Positions 1 through 25,825 are shown, counted from the stretch's first letter. The stretch is DNA of 64,000 bases from Larus michahellis (GCF_964199755.1 NC_133897.1:58228442-58292441), one strand, 5' to 3'. Numbers and translations: made by a program. Notes: generated by a model not told the origin, from the letters alone.

Positions 1-3000
1 TATTCACACCAAGAGTAAGGATCTCCAAGGAGACACTGAAGAACCAAGCTCACCAAGCACTGCAGAAGCTCAAGGGATGGAAGCTCACTTGTATAAGGAG
101 GAGACACACAGTGCCATCGGGAGCAGAGAGATCAGCTGAAAGGGAAGAGAGTGGCTCTCTGCCCTTGAAAATGAACTTGACAGGAGGAGTTTGCACAGAG
201 CTAGGGTAGCTCTGCGAGCTAGGGGAGAGGTAGACTAGTTTCTGAGGGGAGGAATTCTGGCCCTGAGAGTAAAAGGGCTGCTCGGCTATAAGCTTGAAAG
301 TAACAGAAAGCAAGCAAGACTTCAGGGGGTATTTTCAAAACTGAATTTAGTCTGCTTATAGTACAAGGTCATGACAGATGAGCAGAGTCAAGGGTGGATG
401 AAATTAAAAGGATGGGGCAGAAGAACTGAAGTAAGAAGCCTCTGTAGGAAAGGTAACACTGTTTTTCCATAGACTTAATTGCAGGGGTTTTTCACGGGTT
501 TTGCGCTGAGAGGTTGCATTGACATTCAACTGACAGTACAGTGGTTTCCCTGGAAGGTATGCCTATATAAGATTAATACACAAAGACAGACAGAAACATA
601 CAGACATATTCACGAAGACAGATAAGAGAAGTTTGTATTTACATTGGAAGACTACAAAGATGAATAAGAATCTCAGCCTGAATTGCCCTGATGCATCTGA
701 AGGGAACATTTGGCACACTAATTACCTGTTATGCTCTCCCCAAAGAAAAGAGCTAGACAATTACATAGGAGTCTGTTGTGGAAGATAAGAGATGGCTCCA
801 TAAAGAAGAGAAAAAAATCACAATCTGTTGTAGATACTGTGATATGAAAGCAAAGGAACACCAAGAGCCAGATTTTTATGCCAGTTGACACATTGTCTCG
901 TACTTTTTCATATGTACTAGACACTAATCTTGCTAGATGGGGGGGGGAAATGATTCTTGCTGTGAATTGCGACTGTCAGAATTCAAGAGTCCTAAGTGAA
1001 AGTGAGATTTTCCCCCTTCTGAAATTGGCTAAGTGCTGACAGAAAAATAACGAAGAAACTGCAATCACGTTTTATGCTCACAGATGGATCCCAGTTGGAA
1101 ATTCTTGCATGCCAAGAGTATCTGACCACTTAAATGCCATCTGAGCATTGCTTTGCTGGATACATGTGCAAGTGGAGATCACAGTGGGAGCTCTGCTAAT
1201 ATTTGGGAAGCTGGATTTCAAGGGTTGGTTAAGGGAAACAAGAAATAGTGGCGCTTTGAGAAGCTGTGCGGTAAATGGGTTACAGCCCTTTTGTCCTGCT
1301 TCCACGATGACTTTATTATGGACCAGTCACTACTACTTTTTCTTTCTTGTCTCATCTCTGACGTGTATTTAGGTTTTAAACCTTTCAGGCAAAATCCTCT
1401 TTCTTGATACCTTTTCTATTAGAATTTACTACTGAGGAGCTCTAGCCTTCTTCGCATACTGGGCCGGAGCACTACTGTAATAGCAAAGATACCATGTCAG
1501 ACCAAGCATCACACATTTTTATTGGTGGGGGCTGAACGCCAATTTGAGAATTTCACTTATAACACTGAGAGAGGTGTCAGTTGATTGTGACCCTAAGTTC
1601 TTTCTCATGCTTTTACCCAGTAGAAAATGTTCTTTCAGGCCTGTGTCCATGCTCTGTCTCTCTCTATATATATGTGGCCTGTCTCCAAGCCCTGGCAATT
1701 GCTCCAGTCAGGTAAAAGGAATGGATTAGATTGGTTGAAATATCTCCTTGCTACTCTGAAATCATTCTGAATTCCAGCTCACAGCTATGGTTAATGCCTC
1801 TATGAACAAGAAATTAAAAATAGGGACATATTGTTATTGATTGCCTGCCTCCAATTCTAGTTAACTAATTGTATTGGAAATTACATGGATAATGAGAAGT
1901 TGAAGAAATCACTAGCATGTCTACATGTTTGTGGGAAGTCTTGCAGGAGCTTTAGAACATCTGGATTTAAGAATGTCTTGAAGAATACAGCATGGCAGCT
2001 GGGCCAGAGTCTTACCCTCTGGATGATGCAGCGTTGGCTCATATAATGGTGATGCAGTAATCTACATTTGGGAATTTAACCTGAACCAGCTAAGAATTCC
2101 TAACTCATTACATCCAGCCCTACTTGTTCTTGCTGTTTCTCAGCAAAGCTACAGATTAGATGACTCACTGAGTGTTTCCATAATTCATAATGTTACAACA
2201 GGTGACAAGCAAAGTGACCTAAATACTATATATGCTGTGTGCTCTTTGTTGGGCTAATAAATAGATAATAATATAAATAATATGTAAATAATACAAATTA
2301 TGAATATGTATTCATGCAGCTCGTTTACTATCTGTGCTAGACATCATTGTTTATAGCAGCAGAAAACTGAAGAGGAGAGCAAAACATTCTTCTTTTAAAT
2401 CCACTAGACCGAATGTGAGAATAATTGCAAGATAAATATTATTTTCTGTCACATGTGAGGAATATGTGCTTGCTGGGTAGAGTCTAGATTGATTCTTTAA
2501 ATCCCTTCTCAATCTTAAGCCTTAGTAACCCAAGACAACTAAATTAACCATTAAAATGCAATGAAAAGCTGCGGCTCTTGGTTAAAAAAATAAAAAGGTT
2601 ATTTGCCGTACAAACACTTTTCAGGTTTGGATGGCTGATACAAAACTCTGAATCCCACAGTGATTATATTTGTCATTTATGCAAGGTGCTGTACAGGTCT
2701 TGTTTAGATAGTGTATTGGGAGTATTCATTTTGTGGTGCTTTCTTTGGCTATTGGCATTTCTGAATAAACACTTTTATTAGCACTTGGGGACAGCTAACA
2801 CTTGTTGCCTAAGAGACAGGTAGATATCCCTTCCAGTTGGCAAAACAATCTGTCTATTCCAATACTGTGATTGCCCCTCCATCCTGTTGTTTCCCATACT
2901 GTTGCTTGGACGATCTACAGCAAGCAGCAAGCTGGTATGGTTGCCGCCCTCTCTGCAGCTCCTAGGTGGGGAAAGGAGAGGAGAAGGATGAAAAGATGGG

Positions 3001-3295
3001 CCAGAATGGCGCATTGTACATGGCTTACGGATGGTGCTCTCAATCAATCCTTGCTGGTACAGTTTGGAGTAACCTAAAAGTCAGCCCAGCTTCAGCTGGG
3101 GATAAGGCTAGGGCTGAAGGGGTGTTTCTCATTATCCTTTTTGTTGCTACTGCAAATGGACAAGAGGCCAGGAGTCCAGAATTAGAAATATGGCTGGGCT
3201 GTTGTATTTTTCACTTAAGTTTTCAAAGTACAACTTAAATTTAAACACAATGTGACCCATACATTGCTATGCCACTATTTATCTTTGTTCTGTAG
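1..3295 (+). other. HECW1 intron, 3' part
   Basis: This is intronic sequence upstream of the first recognised HECW1 exon and ends in a normal polypyrimidine-AG acceptor at 3281-3295. The exon that should precede it in HECW1, encoding the residues just before the VTEREL segment, was not found here, so the intron is at least 3.3 kb long. Open frames here are short (under 91 codons) and unlike any family I know. No repeat was recognised apart from a short run of G at 939-946. Confidence 0.75.
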
Positions 3296-14646
<11,351 letters not shown>

Positions 14647-14960
14647 GGGGGTTCAGGCACTTCTGGTGTTTTTCTGGCTGATGATGTCACCTTTCCTGTC
14701 CACCATCATTTGATCTTGGTTTCCCATTTTTTTATTTTTGAAAACAAAACAAACAAAAATCAAGATTGACAAAAGCTGTGCATGAAGAACTGCCGCCCTC
14801 TAAGATCTAACCTTCATGCTTTCATCCTCTGTTCCCAATGGACTGCTAGTCTGTATGCAATAGAAAAACAACTGTCTCAAGGTTTCTGTATATCTCTACA
14901 TACCTCCATTAATAACAATGAAAATACAAATGCAAGTTACACTACACTTGACCAAATGTT

Positions 14961-14966
14961 AATAAA
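14961..14966 (+). promoter_or_regulatory. HECW1: Candidate proximal poly(A) signal of HECW1
   Basis: AATAAA lies 315 bases after the stop codon, with a second AATAAA at 14995-15000. Use of either would give a short 3' UTR. The downstream sequence is A-rich and not strikingly GU-rich, so usage is uncertain. Confidence 0.35.
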
Positions 14967-17274
14967 TGTTTACTTCCACCTACGTTGATTAAAAAATAAA
15001 AAAACCTCATCAAGCATTCCAAGCTTTTATATGCCCGCATCTTCTAAATCAATTCACAGCCCATCTTACTTCTTAACCATTGAATCCAGTACTAGGAGCT
15101 GATCAAATATATCTTCATCCATCCTTGTTTTCCCTTTATGTATTGGCCACCTGAGAGACACCTATGAGCAAAACTGAAATTTTTATATACGAACTCATGA
15201 TCCACATCAGTTGCATCAGCTGGAACTGGCCCAGATACATGGTGCAGATAAGACCTTCAAAAAACTAAAAAACCAACCTGTAACGCAATGCAAAGCATAA
15301 CAGTAATTGTTATGATTGTTACTTGCCAGTACTGGAGAGAACTTGCACTTCAGAGATATTGGGAGGGGCATCTCCATTGTAATGTTTACCACACAAGAAG
15401 CACAAGGCTGTGCACACTCAAGAAGGATGTCTTATGTAGCATAAAGGACAAGGCTCCCTTACCTTAGTATTGTACATGACAAGGAAAAGGGGAAATAAGA
15501 AGAATGTTCTACTCTTATGAATACCCTTGGGTTCTGTTTACCAGATCTTTGTTTTCTGGCGTTTCAAATGCTCCTTTCCAAATGAGAAGTCTAGACAATC
15601 CCATCCCCTGTGTCAGAAGCCACTTATTTTCTGTCAGGCTGGGCTAATCTATGGTTGCTGGGGGCAGTTTTCAGTTCTGTCATTTTTCTTTTCTTGTTCA
15701 GTGCAAATCTCCATAACCTCAAGAGTGGTTGTAGACAGAAGGTTTTAGTCTAGGGTCTATTAAATGAGAAGCTGCAGTGAATGAGGGTGCTTGTGAGGGA
15801 TGAAGGGGATTGTAACTCCTTTGAGTGAAGAATTTGTTGTAATTCCTCTTGGAGTAAGCCCAAAGGCCCTGCAGTGAAATTAGGTACCACTAAACTAAAG
15901 ATCTAGCTCTTGTTACTGCAGGCATAACCCTCTTCAGTTTGGTGTACTTTGCATTTCAACTCTGGAGCCAGAGAACGAAAGGAAAACAGCAGTAGGCTTG
16001 TCTTTGCATGGATTTTGCTGAGGCTGTTACAAGCAACCACACTGCTCCCATTATTTCCTATTTATTAATCTTTGCTGCTCTTGTTTTTTAAGACTAATCT
16101 CAAATTGAAAGTGTTTGTCTTAACTGGGAAAAGGAAATACGAAGTATCTTTACTTCTGACACTAAATGTGTTAAAGGATGCATGAAAATACGAACTGAGA
16201 GACTTGTGAAGGGTGAGTGAAGGTAAGTGAGAAGTTAACATCATAGTGTCTAGCAGCTCACACGAAATACCACACCTCCTTGGGGGCTTGTTACTGGTAG
16301 TTTTGTGTTAGCTATGCTTCATAAAACTGAAAAATCAGGAGATCAGTTCATTGTCTGACACATCTAATTCCTGTAAGTTTTCTCTCCAGAGAAAAGAATT
16401 GGACCCTGCTTCCCCATGTATTTTTATAGTGGCTATACAGAAACTCCTCACACTTGAAAAACTGCATTCTGAGAGTTTTAGATCCTTTTCCTGCTTTGAT
16501 TCTTAGGTCAATAGGTATTTGAAAGCTGATGGACCCCAAAACATATTTCTAAGCAAAACCAGTAGCTTTTGTTAATGATGTATAAAATATTTGGGATATT
16601 GCTCCATTCATTCGATTTCAGTGACATTACAGCCACTTTTATAGTAATTTACTGTATGGCTTTTACTGAGAATCTATTTTATAGTACATGTTATTATTCT
16701 TACTGAGTATTCATATTACAGTTGCATACAGAGGCTGCAGCTACAGGCCAGCTTCATTGTACCAGACACCAAAAGTGATGCTCATTATTTCCACAAACGA
16801 TCTCTCAGGCATCTATTCAACATGACCAGCCCCACTGCACAGTAGAGAAGGAAATCTTAACTTCTTTCTGAGAGTGTCTGTCACGTGCACATGAATTACA
16901 TCAGAGCAAGTCACACCGGGAGAGACTGAACGACAAAATCTTCCAATGTATGTAATTTCTGCCTCTTCACCACTGTGCCCCAAAATCCAATGATTCCTGT
17001 ATAGTTCATGTTTTATTCCTGGTGATGTTACAAAGTTACCTGCACTATGTTAAATGTTGGATGCCTTCTAACAATAGAAGTGAGGAAAGAAAAGGATCCA
17101 ACTGGTTTGTCCATCTTTGGCCAAGGAAAGTAGTGCATCAAGAGCTGTCTCATTAACATAGTAAAAAAGTTAAAAAAAAAAATTCCAATCTTTACAGTAC
17201 TGTATAGTTAAATTTTTTTAAGTATTTAAAAACTATATTTTATTAAGAAAAAGTGAAACTATTTTTTGTAGCAT

Positions 17275-17280
17275 AATAAA
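17275..17280 (+). promoter_or_regulatory. HECW1: Candidate middle poly(A) signal of HECW1
   Basis: AATAAA follows a very AT-rich stretch (17160-17270) and precedes a TG-rich segment (AGATGTTTGTATTTC), the usual layout of a cleavage site. Use would give a 3' UTR of about 2.65 kb. Confidence 0.45.
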
Positions 17281-19680
17281 AGATGTTTGTATTTCAGAGA
17301 CAGTACCAAACCCCACTGACTGAAACAAGGAAGGCTTTCTCCTGAAATTCCTCTTCACAATATGTTCTGGCACTTGCCACACACTAAGTTAGATTAGGTG
17401 TTATGCATCTCCATGTTTGGTGGGTGCCATCTGAAGCACCTTGTGTGTTCCTCCTCTGGGAAACATACAGCATAGCCAGCTATTTCCCATCAAAATCCTT
17501 GGTCCAAGCTGTCTTTCAAGCGCACAGCCTAGTATTTTTCAAAGGTTGCTTTCTTAGGTGACTGTGATGACATCAAAGTAACAAGGTCGTGCAGATTGCC
17601 TTGCAAGTTTTTTTGGATCTAAAGCCAGGAATAGAGGAAGACAGTTGACTATTTTCATAACGAGAAAGAAAATGCCATACTCTGCTCTTCCTGAGTTCTG
17701 CCGTACCAGTCCTATCCCTCTCTCTTCCCAAATGCCCTACCCCAGTAGGTTTTCAAACACTGACATCATCCCTAGGATATCCGGATCGACGCTTCACAGT
17801 GCATTTCTCCATTCATTGCATCATACCAGGGGCTGAATCTGGTCCCAGTCTGGAGTGAAGGGGAAGCCATGCATCTAAGTGGCACCGTAATGTTAGAGTA
17901 AGTGAGGCAGCGAATGGTGCTAACAGGAGAGAGGGAGGAACCCATCTCCCTTGCCCTGTTATTTAACCTGCCCATTATGCAATTAATTGACTTTGTTGTT
18001 GCAGTTATGCATATGCAAGGCATATACCCTTCCTTGTTCACCTTTTGATTCAAATGCTGTTACTCACTCACATAGTCATCTGTGCTCTCCCCAGGTCTGC
18101 ATTTTCATTTGTAAAACACTGACTGTTAATTACAGAATTTCTAGTTTCATTGTTTTCCCACAGGAAAGACTAGAAGATATTCCGTAGGGCAGATTTACAA
18201 TGAAATAATCTGTTCAGCTCCTTTACCTCAGTTCCCTTTAAACATGGTGGTGGCTAGATTAAGATATGAAAACAAAGTCAATAGATTTTGAAATGCAAGT
18301 CAAAAATGGAATAGCCTGTCACAGCTTTTGCGAATTACAGTTTTGATAGGAGCAATGAATATTGGTAATTTGTACTTTTGGTTTCAGAGGGCCCATATCT
18401 TTCTCAAAGTGACTGTCGTGATGGTATTAATGGTAGAGGGAAATGTTTATGAAATCCTGCTGCCATACTAGTATTAAGATGAAGATATGAGAATGAAAAC
18501 AGGTATTTTAAATCATCAGTAGGTCTTCCACCTTGAAGTAGTCTCACCAACTGTTCAACCACGGAAGCTATGCAGGATTTGATCCAGTACAAACAACAGT
18601 ACCTTACTGTTAATTGCATCAGGTCTAAACCTTACAAATGCTGTGTCACTTCAGTCTGCAGTACATTACATGAGTGTTCAGTTTCAATCATGTGGCTGTG
18701 CATATTCAGAACTTGACCTTTATGTTCTAGGGAGATCCACGGCTATCACAAGGCAAGGAGTGGTCCAAACTACATCTAACATCTAATGGAGAAATCATGA
18801 GTTTTGTACAGGTCTGACACAGAGGACTTCTTTCACCCAGTTTGCTCAAGTGCCCATGAACTTTTCAATGAACTGTAGCTAAGGTTTGAGTTCGTAGTCT
18901 AGTGTGAGAGACAGCCTGTGGGGAGGGGGGGTGTTTGTTGGGTTTGTGTTTTGTTGTTCTAGTTTCACTGTAACAAATAGCTGACATACCTCTAGTTGAA
19001 AACGTAGGATACTGAATTTGGACATGAAAATCAAATAAGAAATAAGCTAAAATACACAGGCACAGAGGATGAGTTAAACTCATCCTTTGCTATTAATCCT
19101 GTGACAGTTTATGGAATTCCAGAAGGACAAATTTGACTGGAGATTTGTTTAATTTCTGTTGAAATAATAACTATTTGCCCTGTCTCCATAGTAATACTAA
19201 TAGGGCTTCCCAGTCAAGATTAAACACTTTCGTCAAATGCAGACCAACAGATCTTTCTACAGCAAATGCGGTGCTTTTTTATTATTATTCTTGCTGTACC
19301 TCAGTGTTCGTTATTAAATGAAAAAAACTGACTGCAATATACTAAATCTGGATAGGTTTTTCCAGTTATCACAAGGTCCAAAAGATTGGATTGTTACTTT
19401 CTCTCTAGTGAGTCATGTAGTTCCTTTGTTCTAGTAGCAAAACAGATGCCTGTAGATAGTAGATACTAGGTATAGTAAATATTGTACCATTTGCCAAATT
19501 CCCTGCAGCTTCCGATTTATCTAACAGAAATGTCTGTTATGGTTTTTGTTAAAGACTACATAAAGTCAATGGCAGGAAAGGTCCTCATTATTGGACTGAT
19601 TTTGCTTATATTGACAGAAAAATGTCACATGATACTCAGGCTGTGCTTTCTATTCAACCATATCACTATAGAGGAATGTC

Positions 19681-19686
19681 AATAAA
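19681..19686 (+). promoter_or_regulatory. HECW1: Candidate distal poly(A) signal of HECW1
   Basis: AATAAA is followed by a TG-rich element (TTGTTATGGCATTGTGTGG) within 30 bases, a good cleavage and downstream-element arrangement. Use would give a 3' UTR of about 5 kb. Assignment to HECW1 is inference from position and strand. Confidence 0.45.
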
Positions 19687-19705
19687 ATCACTTTGTTATG
19701 GCATT

Positions 19706-22700
19706 GTGTGGACTGTCTATTGCAAATAACTTATTTTGTAGAGCATGTATTTTACTAGAGTGGGTGGAAACCGGCACTAATGAAAGTCCACGGATTTAAG
19801 GAATTGCTCTTCCAGGATCTTACCCTTTCTGACCATTGCATTCAGGCTCTTCCACTGCTTTTGTTCAGTTTCTCAGGGTACGTGTCTAAAACTTGAGGTT
19901 CTCCGCACAAGTATGCATAACCAAAGCCCCATGTTCTCCTAGACTACCTTAAGACCAGCCCTGCCCTGAAAGCATGTGAGCTTATTCCTCACCATAGAAA
20001 ATGTCTGGACAGACAGAAGGACAAGAGAGATGTATATACTACTTACGCATACCTCGCTTCTAGGTGTAATTACTGCATTATAGGTATGAAATGCAAGTGC
20101 GAAGATGATTTCTTAATAGCATATGCTGGGTCTGCATTAAGTGTTGACAGCAAATAAATAGCAAGATGCTCTGGCATCCTCAGTATGTCACACCCATTTC
20201 TCTACTGCTCGTCACTGTAATATCTCAGGCATGTTTCATTAGCACATTCCAGGATAGATTAACACACCTCAGATACACAGTCAGCAGACCTTGCTGACCA
20301 TACCTGTTTTCTTACATAAATGGCATGTTGTGAGGGAACACGGTACAATATGAAGGATGGGGAAGCTGAAATATGAGGAGCATTTTTTATAAGGAAAAGT
20401 ATAAACCTGTGGAAGAGACTCCAATAGAAAGGCTACGCATATCTTGCACAAGACAAATAAGTAGCAAATGGGAAACTATGTCACTGTGACAACTCTTCAG
20501 AGACCTTCTGCAGTCAGCACTGCATTTCATCATGTGTGGAAGAGCACAGGTCAACAAGCCCAAGGCCAGCGCTGGCTCTTCTGTGGCAGGGACCATGGTG
20601 GTGGCAAGAGTAGCACCCACCCACGCACGTGCTCGACAAATCCGGGTCCCACAGTGCAGCCTTTATTCAAAACTTGTTTCTGTGACTGTGCATGTGTGTG
20701 AGGAGGAAGTGGGGGGAGCTGGCATTTGTGATACTGAGATACATTTCTCTGAATTTTTCATATATAGAGGAAGGAAGGAAAAATCAATATTTACTAAAAA
20801 GCAGTGAAATGAGCTGCTGATCATTAGGGTACATCAGAGGCGTCAGTTTCTGAAGCGGTGATCCATTTATGTGGCTGGAACTACACCTTTTATGAGAACC
20901 CATTCTATGATACACGTTACTGAATTTCTGTTAAAATATAGGAGCAATCCACCTGAAGCCTCCATACATACATCAGATGTCTTTCTTGGCATGCTATCAA
21001 AACTCCATAATCCTATAGGATATTAAAAATCAATAATAATACCTTCCCACCCTATGGTAGCAAAGTCATAGGTTTTTTTGCTACAATGGACAATAAATCC
21101 ACTTGTGGCCTGATGTTCATTCTTGTATAAGAGGCCAGACTGGACAATAGCTGTCATTTCTGGAGAACAATGGAGAGAACAAAGCCACAAAGGATCCACT
21201 GTGTCTCCTCTAATCATAAATCTTCCTTGAGCTGCAAAGCCATGCTCTTTTATTATTATTTTAATTTAATTCTGGTAACCTTCAAAATCAATTTTGCCTG
21301 AAAACACCTTTCATGGATATATCAAAATGAAGAGTGTGTGGCTTTGTTTGTTTAGTTCCTACCCTCTTGGAATTAAGATTTGAAGAAAAAAAAAGATACA
21401 GTATTCTGTCTGAAACACAAGCCCTGATTATTATTTATATTAGGCTTTGGTGTAAAGCACATTTATATGGTTTTAACTCTAGTGTAAATGAAGCTCATCC
21501 CCACAGTGCTATGTAGCTCTTTGAGGTTGAATAGAACAGAAGTCACTGGAGAACACAAAGACTGCAACTAATGATGTTTTTTTCCTGAATTTCTGGCATG
21601 TAGGATTTCATATAATTAGCTCCTATGGTATAAGAAAACAGTGGAGCTGCATGGGAAAGTGTTCTGTGTCAATGATGATAAACAGTAGTAATACTAAGGT
21701 CACTTGCCTTTCCTTCTGTGAAGGCTAGTACACTTTAGGGCCATACCTTCACCTTTCAAATTTTTCAGTAGTAAAATAAAAGACCAGTTTAGGCTATTTT
21801 CTTTCCCAGTTACAAAAATAATCAGTTGTAAGAAAACAGGATGCTGTAAATACAGTGTGTGACACTGAAAATCGGTTCAGTCAGTTTCAAAATGGACCAC
21901 AGACAGCAGTTGAAGAACTATAGTTGGGTGTGATTTCCTAATGCTGGTTTTCCAGTATCAAAAATAAATTGCACATCCTCCTGTTTTTCTGTTTTCAGCA
22001 CTTAACATGCTTCAGTCCGTAGACAAAGCAGTGTAGGTACCTAACCAGCATGCCACATGGACTCATTGTATTTAGGTAACAGCTTTTCAGGAATGCAGCT
22101 GGGGCAGCACTGGAATCTGCTTAGGAACTTTGTTACAAGCTGTGATTTGACTTCAGTACCTCTTAGGTATGTCTTAGTATTAAATCCGATCAGTGATTTT
22201 TTAAGAATGATTGAAATTAGTAATACAGATTACTATATAAGATTATACTTACAATGTGTGAGGATATATTTACCAACAGCTTTGGCATCTTTGGCAGTTG
22301 AATATAAACTTCCTTGCTTTTGACATGTGAGTTAACAGCTTTAGTGATTCACACATTGATTAACAGAACAGGGACCTTAGAGTTTAACACTTACTACTAA
22401 GCACACAATACAGCTTTTGAACATCATAATTGTGCTTCAACTACATATTTCAGTCCTCCTAATGTACAAAGTTGAACAGGTTATCTTTATGCTCTGGACA
22501 CAGACATAAAATAAGTAGTGATGCACCCTGGATTTTGTAACGTGTAGTCTACCTGATTTGTGAAAGATGAATCAGTCTTTGGGACTGCCTTGACACTGCA
22601 GAGAAACTGTGAAAGTGATCTGAGGAACACCCAAAAGAATGCGTGGGGACCCATATGATGTATTTTCCAACTCATAAATTAATGTTATTATAATATATGT

Positions 22701-25526
22701 AAAACTCATATTCAAATGGAAATTTCTGCAAAGTATGAACCTGTGAAAATATCTGGAAAGGTTACTCTTAGATTCTGCAAGCACAAGTTTATTCATCTGT
22801 CCTAGAAATGATGAAATCAAACACTATGAGCAAAAAAGAGGCATACATATTATTGCCACATGAGCGGCACTTTATATTAAACCTCTCACAAACATAAAAA
22901 AAATTCAACAAAACTGGCACTGATGATGCCTAGTGCTGCCACTTAGTGGAGCTGTGCCTTCCTTCCTTAATTTGGAAAAGTGGAGATTTTTTTTGTTGTA
23001 GCTTGTAAGAAACCTCAGTTTGTACAGCATGGGAATGTTTTTCAGTGGTGCTGGGTACTTGGAACTCTCGTGTAAGTGCCTTTACATGACGACAAGAAGC
23101 ATTTGCGGAACACAGGAGCGAAGCACCTCAGGTGAGGAATGTGTACTCTTCTTTTCTTGCTGCCTCATATATAAAACAATCACATCAAAGAAGTAGCTCA
23201 TCAATGCAAAAAAGATAGTTTCATATGGAACTTAAGCAGCCTGCAGAAATTGCAGCCATAGAAGATCATGTTTTTCTGTCATTACAGAAACTGAAAGGAT
23301 GAATTTAGCACCTGAAAACCAATCTTAAGTTATGTGTGCCGATTAGTGAGTTAGATTTCATGTTTCTGTTATAAACAGGCCATGATGATGATGATTATTT
23401 AAGGTAACCCATCATGTACAAGAGGAACGTCCTGTGAAGATCAAGCTAGATTTACTGATGTAACTTAGCAAAGCTTATGTCCCTATGCAACAAGTTTGAT
23501 CCACCTCTTCAGGGCAAAACTGAAATCGCGCTTTCACTCCAGCGCACACAGACATAAATTGAGGACGTTTTTTTTTTAAACAGAGTACCTGTGGTAGTGT
23601 CTTCCACTTCACCTCCTGCTTCCTAGCTTGCAAGCCAAACACAGCTCATGAGAATGAATTCCTTGGATGCTACTGGCAGAAAATGAAAAAAAAACAAACA
23701 ACATATTGACATATAAACCAGTTAATGTTTTCTGTACAAGCAGAAATCAATGTTTCTAATGCCACCTTGGTGCAATTGAGCATATGACAGCTAATAATGT
23801 TTCAATGATTGAAGCCAAATATCCAAACAGGAAAAAAACATACGTATTTTTTCAGTACATAACATATGAGAGTAGCCTAGATATGTCTGTTAGCTTATCT
23901 CTAAATAAATCAAGCATTGGTCATATCCGCATATGTTTCTCCTTGTATGGAGAGCACATATAAGCTCATGCTGCAGAATTTAAGACTAAGATCAGTGCTG
24001 GTTTAATAAACAGGGAAGCCATAAAACTTAAGTTTATTCTTTCTACGGGGAAAATTTAAATTAATACAGCATATATCAACTCCATAATACTCTGGTACAA
24101 CAGAGCAAATCATGGTCTGTGCTATGGCTAGTGCATAGTCAAGTGGAAAAAGATTTTATTTCGGTCAGTCTTCAGGACAGTAAAGCACATTTTTTCTTTT
24201 TGTTATTGTCCTCCTATTCTGTGGATAATTCTTTTTAAGAATGCAACAAATCCGTCTTCCTGTTATATTAAGACACTGAACTTCTCATGTCTTTGGTGGT
24301 ATTTTCTACCCTATGGAAGAAAAATAGATAAACTTACATACTATATGGAGTGAAAGTCCTTCCAGATAATCAGAAGCTATATATTCAAAAGTCTCCATAA
24401 GTTAGATAAAAATATGTCTTAAATTGATCTGAATAAAATAACTGTATGTGGAAAAAGATGTAAGGCCATGTTTTGTGTTATACAGAATCAACTTCTAGAT
24501 TTTTAATGGCATTTAAGAATCTAAAATTTATAATTTATTTTAAAATATGGCCAGAGAACTTTAAATAGCCAAAAGTATTTTCAGGAAGGTCTGTTCGTAT
24601 TCCAGAATCAGTAATTGCACTCCTTTCCATAAATTTTTTCCCCTCGCCCCCCCCTCCAGGAAAATGTGATTGTGAAAGTAAGTAAAGAAGTAGAAAATAT
24701 CACAAGAATTAAGGATCTGAAACCTTCATTTAGGATTAACATACTTTAAAGGTACAATCTGTTTTTCAGGCAACAACCTTTTCTCTGTAGTAAATGCCTC
24801 TGATACGTACTTTCAGATGTAACAATTTCTAAACCCTTGTTTAATCCAAATTTTATTTTTCAGCAGTAACATTCTGGCCCTGCTACAGCATAAACAACAC
24901 TCTGAGTGGAAAGCACATTGACACTGCAAGTCTTGAACTCTCCATTACCCATTTACTGGTTCTGAAATTTATTCCCAAACTACTTATTTCTGCAAATGGG
25001 ATTTGGTGTTGAGTGAATGAGGGAATTCCAGAAAAATGCCTTGTCAGCAATTGTACTCCCATCCCTGATCAATGACCAGGGTTTGGGCTGAATCCTTTCC
25101 TGTATGTTGGCCTGCTTCTTCATTAGTCTCTTCTCCTTCATGCTCTGGATATTGGCAGGCAATGGCAGGGAGATTCTGTGCCACAGCACTGCCTTGATAA
25201 ACTACTGCCATGCAGAACAGATCTCTTAAATGTACATTAAGTAAGCCGGATGGTCAAGAGCTTCTGAAGTGAGAGGAATACAGCCATTTCTCAATCCATG
25301 AGACAACTTCCACCACCCTGGACAAACGGATGTCTGGGAGGCAGTTCCTACACACCTCATAAAGACATGTGGAGCTCAGGCATGCATGGAGGAGAGGAGT
25401 CAAGTACACCACAGCAGTGGGAAGGCCTTAATTGGAGCTTATGCCTTAGACACCACAGAGGCCAAGGTTTCACTAGGTGGGCTCAGGTGTACCTGTCCCT
25501 TTCAGAGCTGCCGCTGCCCCTCTTGT
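19706..25526. other. Intergenic region between HECW1 and STK17A
   Basis: This holds about 5.8 kb of AT-rich sequence up to the CR1 fragment. Open frames are under 95 codons, have no recognisable domains and lack supporting splice or promoter signals. Short A or T runs occur, for example at 23570-23578. I see no RNA gene. Confidence 0.7.
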
Positions 25527-25825
25527 CATAGAATGTGCTGGGTTGGAAGGGACCTTTAAAGGTCATCTAGTCCACCCTCCCTGCAGTAAGCAGGGACATC
25601 TTCAACTAGATCAGGCTGCTCAGAGCCTCGTCAAGCCTTGAATGTCCCCAGGGATGGGGCCTCCACCACCTCTCTGGGCGACCTGTTCCAGTGTCTTACC
25701 ACCCTCATTGTAAAGAACTTCTTCCTCATGTCTAATCTAAACCTACCCTGCTCTAGTTTAAAACCATTGCCCCTCGTCCTATTGCTACGTGCCCTTGCAA
25801 ACAGCCCCTCCCCAGCCTTCCTTCC
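25527..25825 (-). repeat. CR1 LINE fragment, 5'-truncated, minus strand
   Basis: The left edge is CATAGAAT, the complement of the CR1 3' octamer ATTCTATG. It is followed by GGTTGGAAGGGACCTTTAAA, then GGTCATCTAGTCCACCC, GGGACATCTTCAACTAGATC, TGGGGCCTCCACCACCTCTC and ACCATTGCCCCTCGTCCTA. These are hallmark blocks of the bird CR1 3' region read in antisense, so the element points leftwards and is 5'-truncated near 25,825. Only about 300 bases remain and there is no intact ORF. It lies directly upstream of the STK17A CpG island. Confidence 0.93.

Larger units (their letters stand above)
14647..19705 (+). other. HECW1: HECW1 3' untranslated region (extent uncertain)
   Basis: The stop codon is followed by AT-rich sequence with no splice sites or reading frames I can support. 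Human HECW1 is remembered as having a multi-kilobase 3' UTR, so an end at the 17275 or 19681 signal is plausible; an end near 15.0 kb is also possible. No interspersed repeat was recognised across these 5 kb, which is compatible with transcribed, constrained sequence but does not prove it. Confidence 0.55.

Noticed and set aside
176-208. HECW2 instead of HECW1 as identity of the first gene
   Set aside because: The downstream kinase matches STK17A and not STK17B, and the HECT peptide fits remembered HECW1-specific residues such as [13 protein letters not shown] better. The coordinates given are nominal; the question concerns the gene at 3296-14646.
20387-20807. Overlapping frames on both strands in the intergenic region, suspected processed pseudogene
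   Set aside because: No recognisable protein similarity, no poly(A) tail and no target-site duplication seen.
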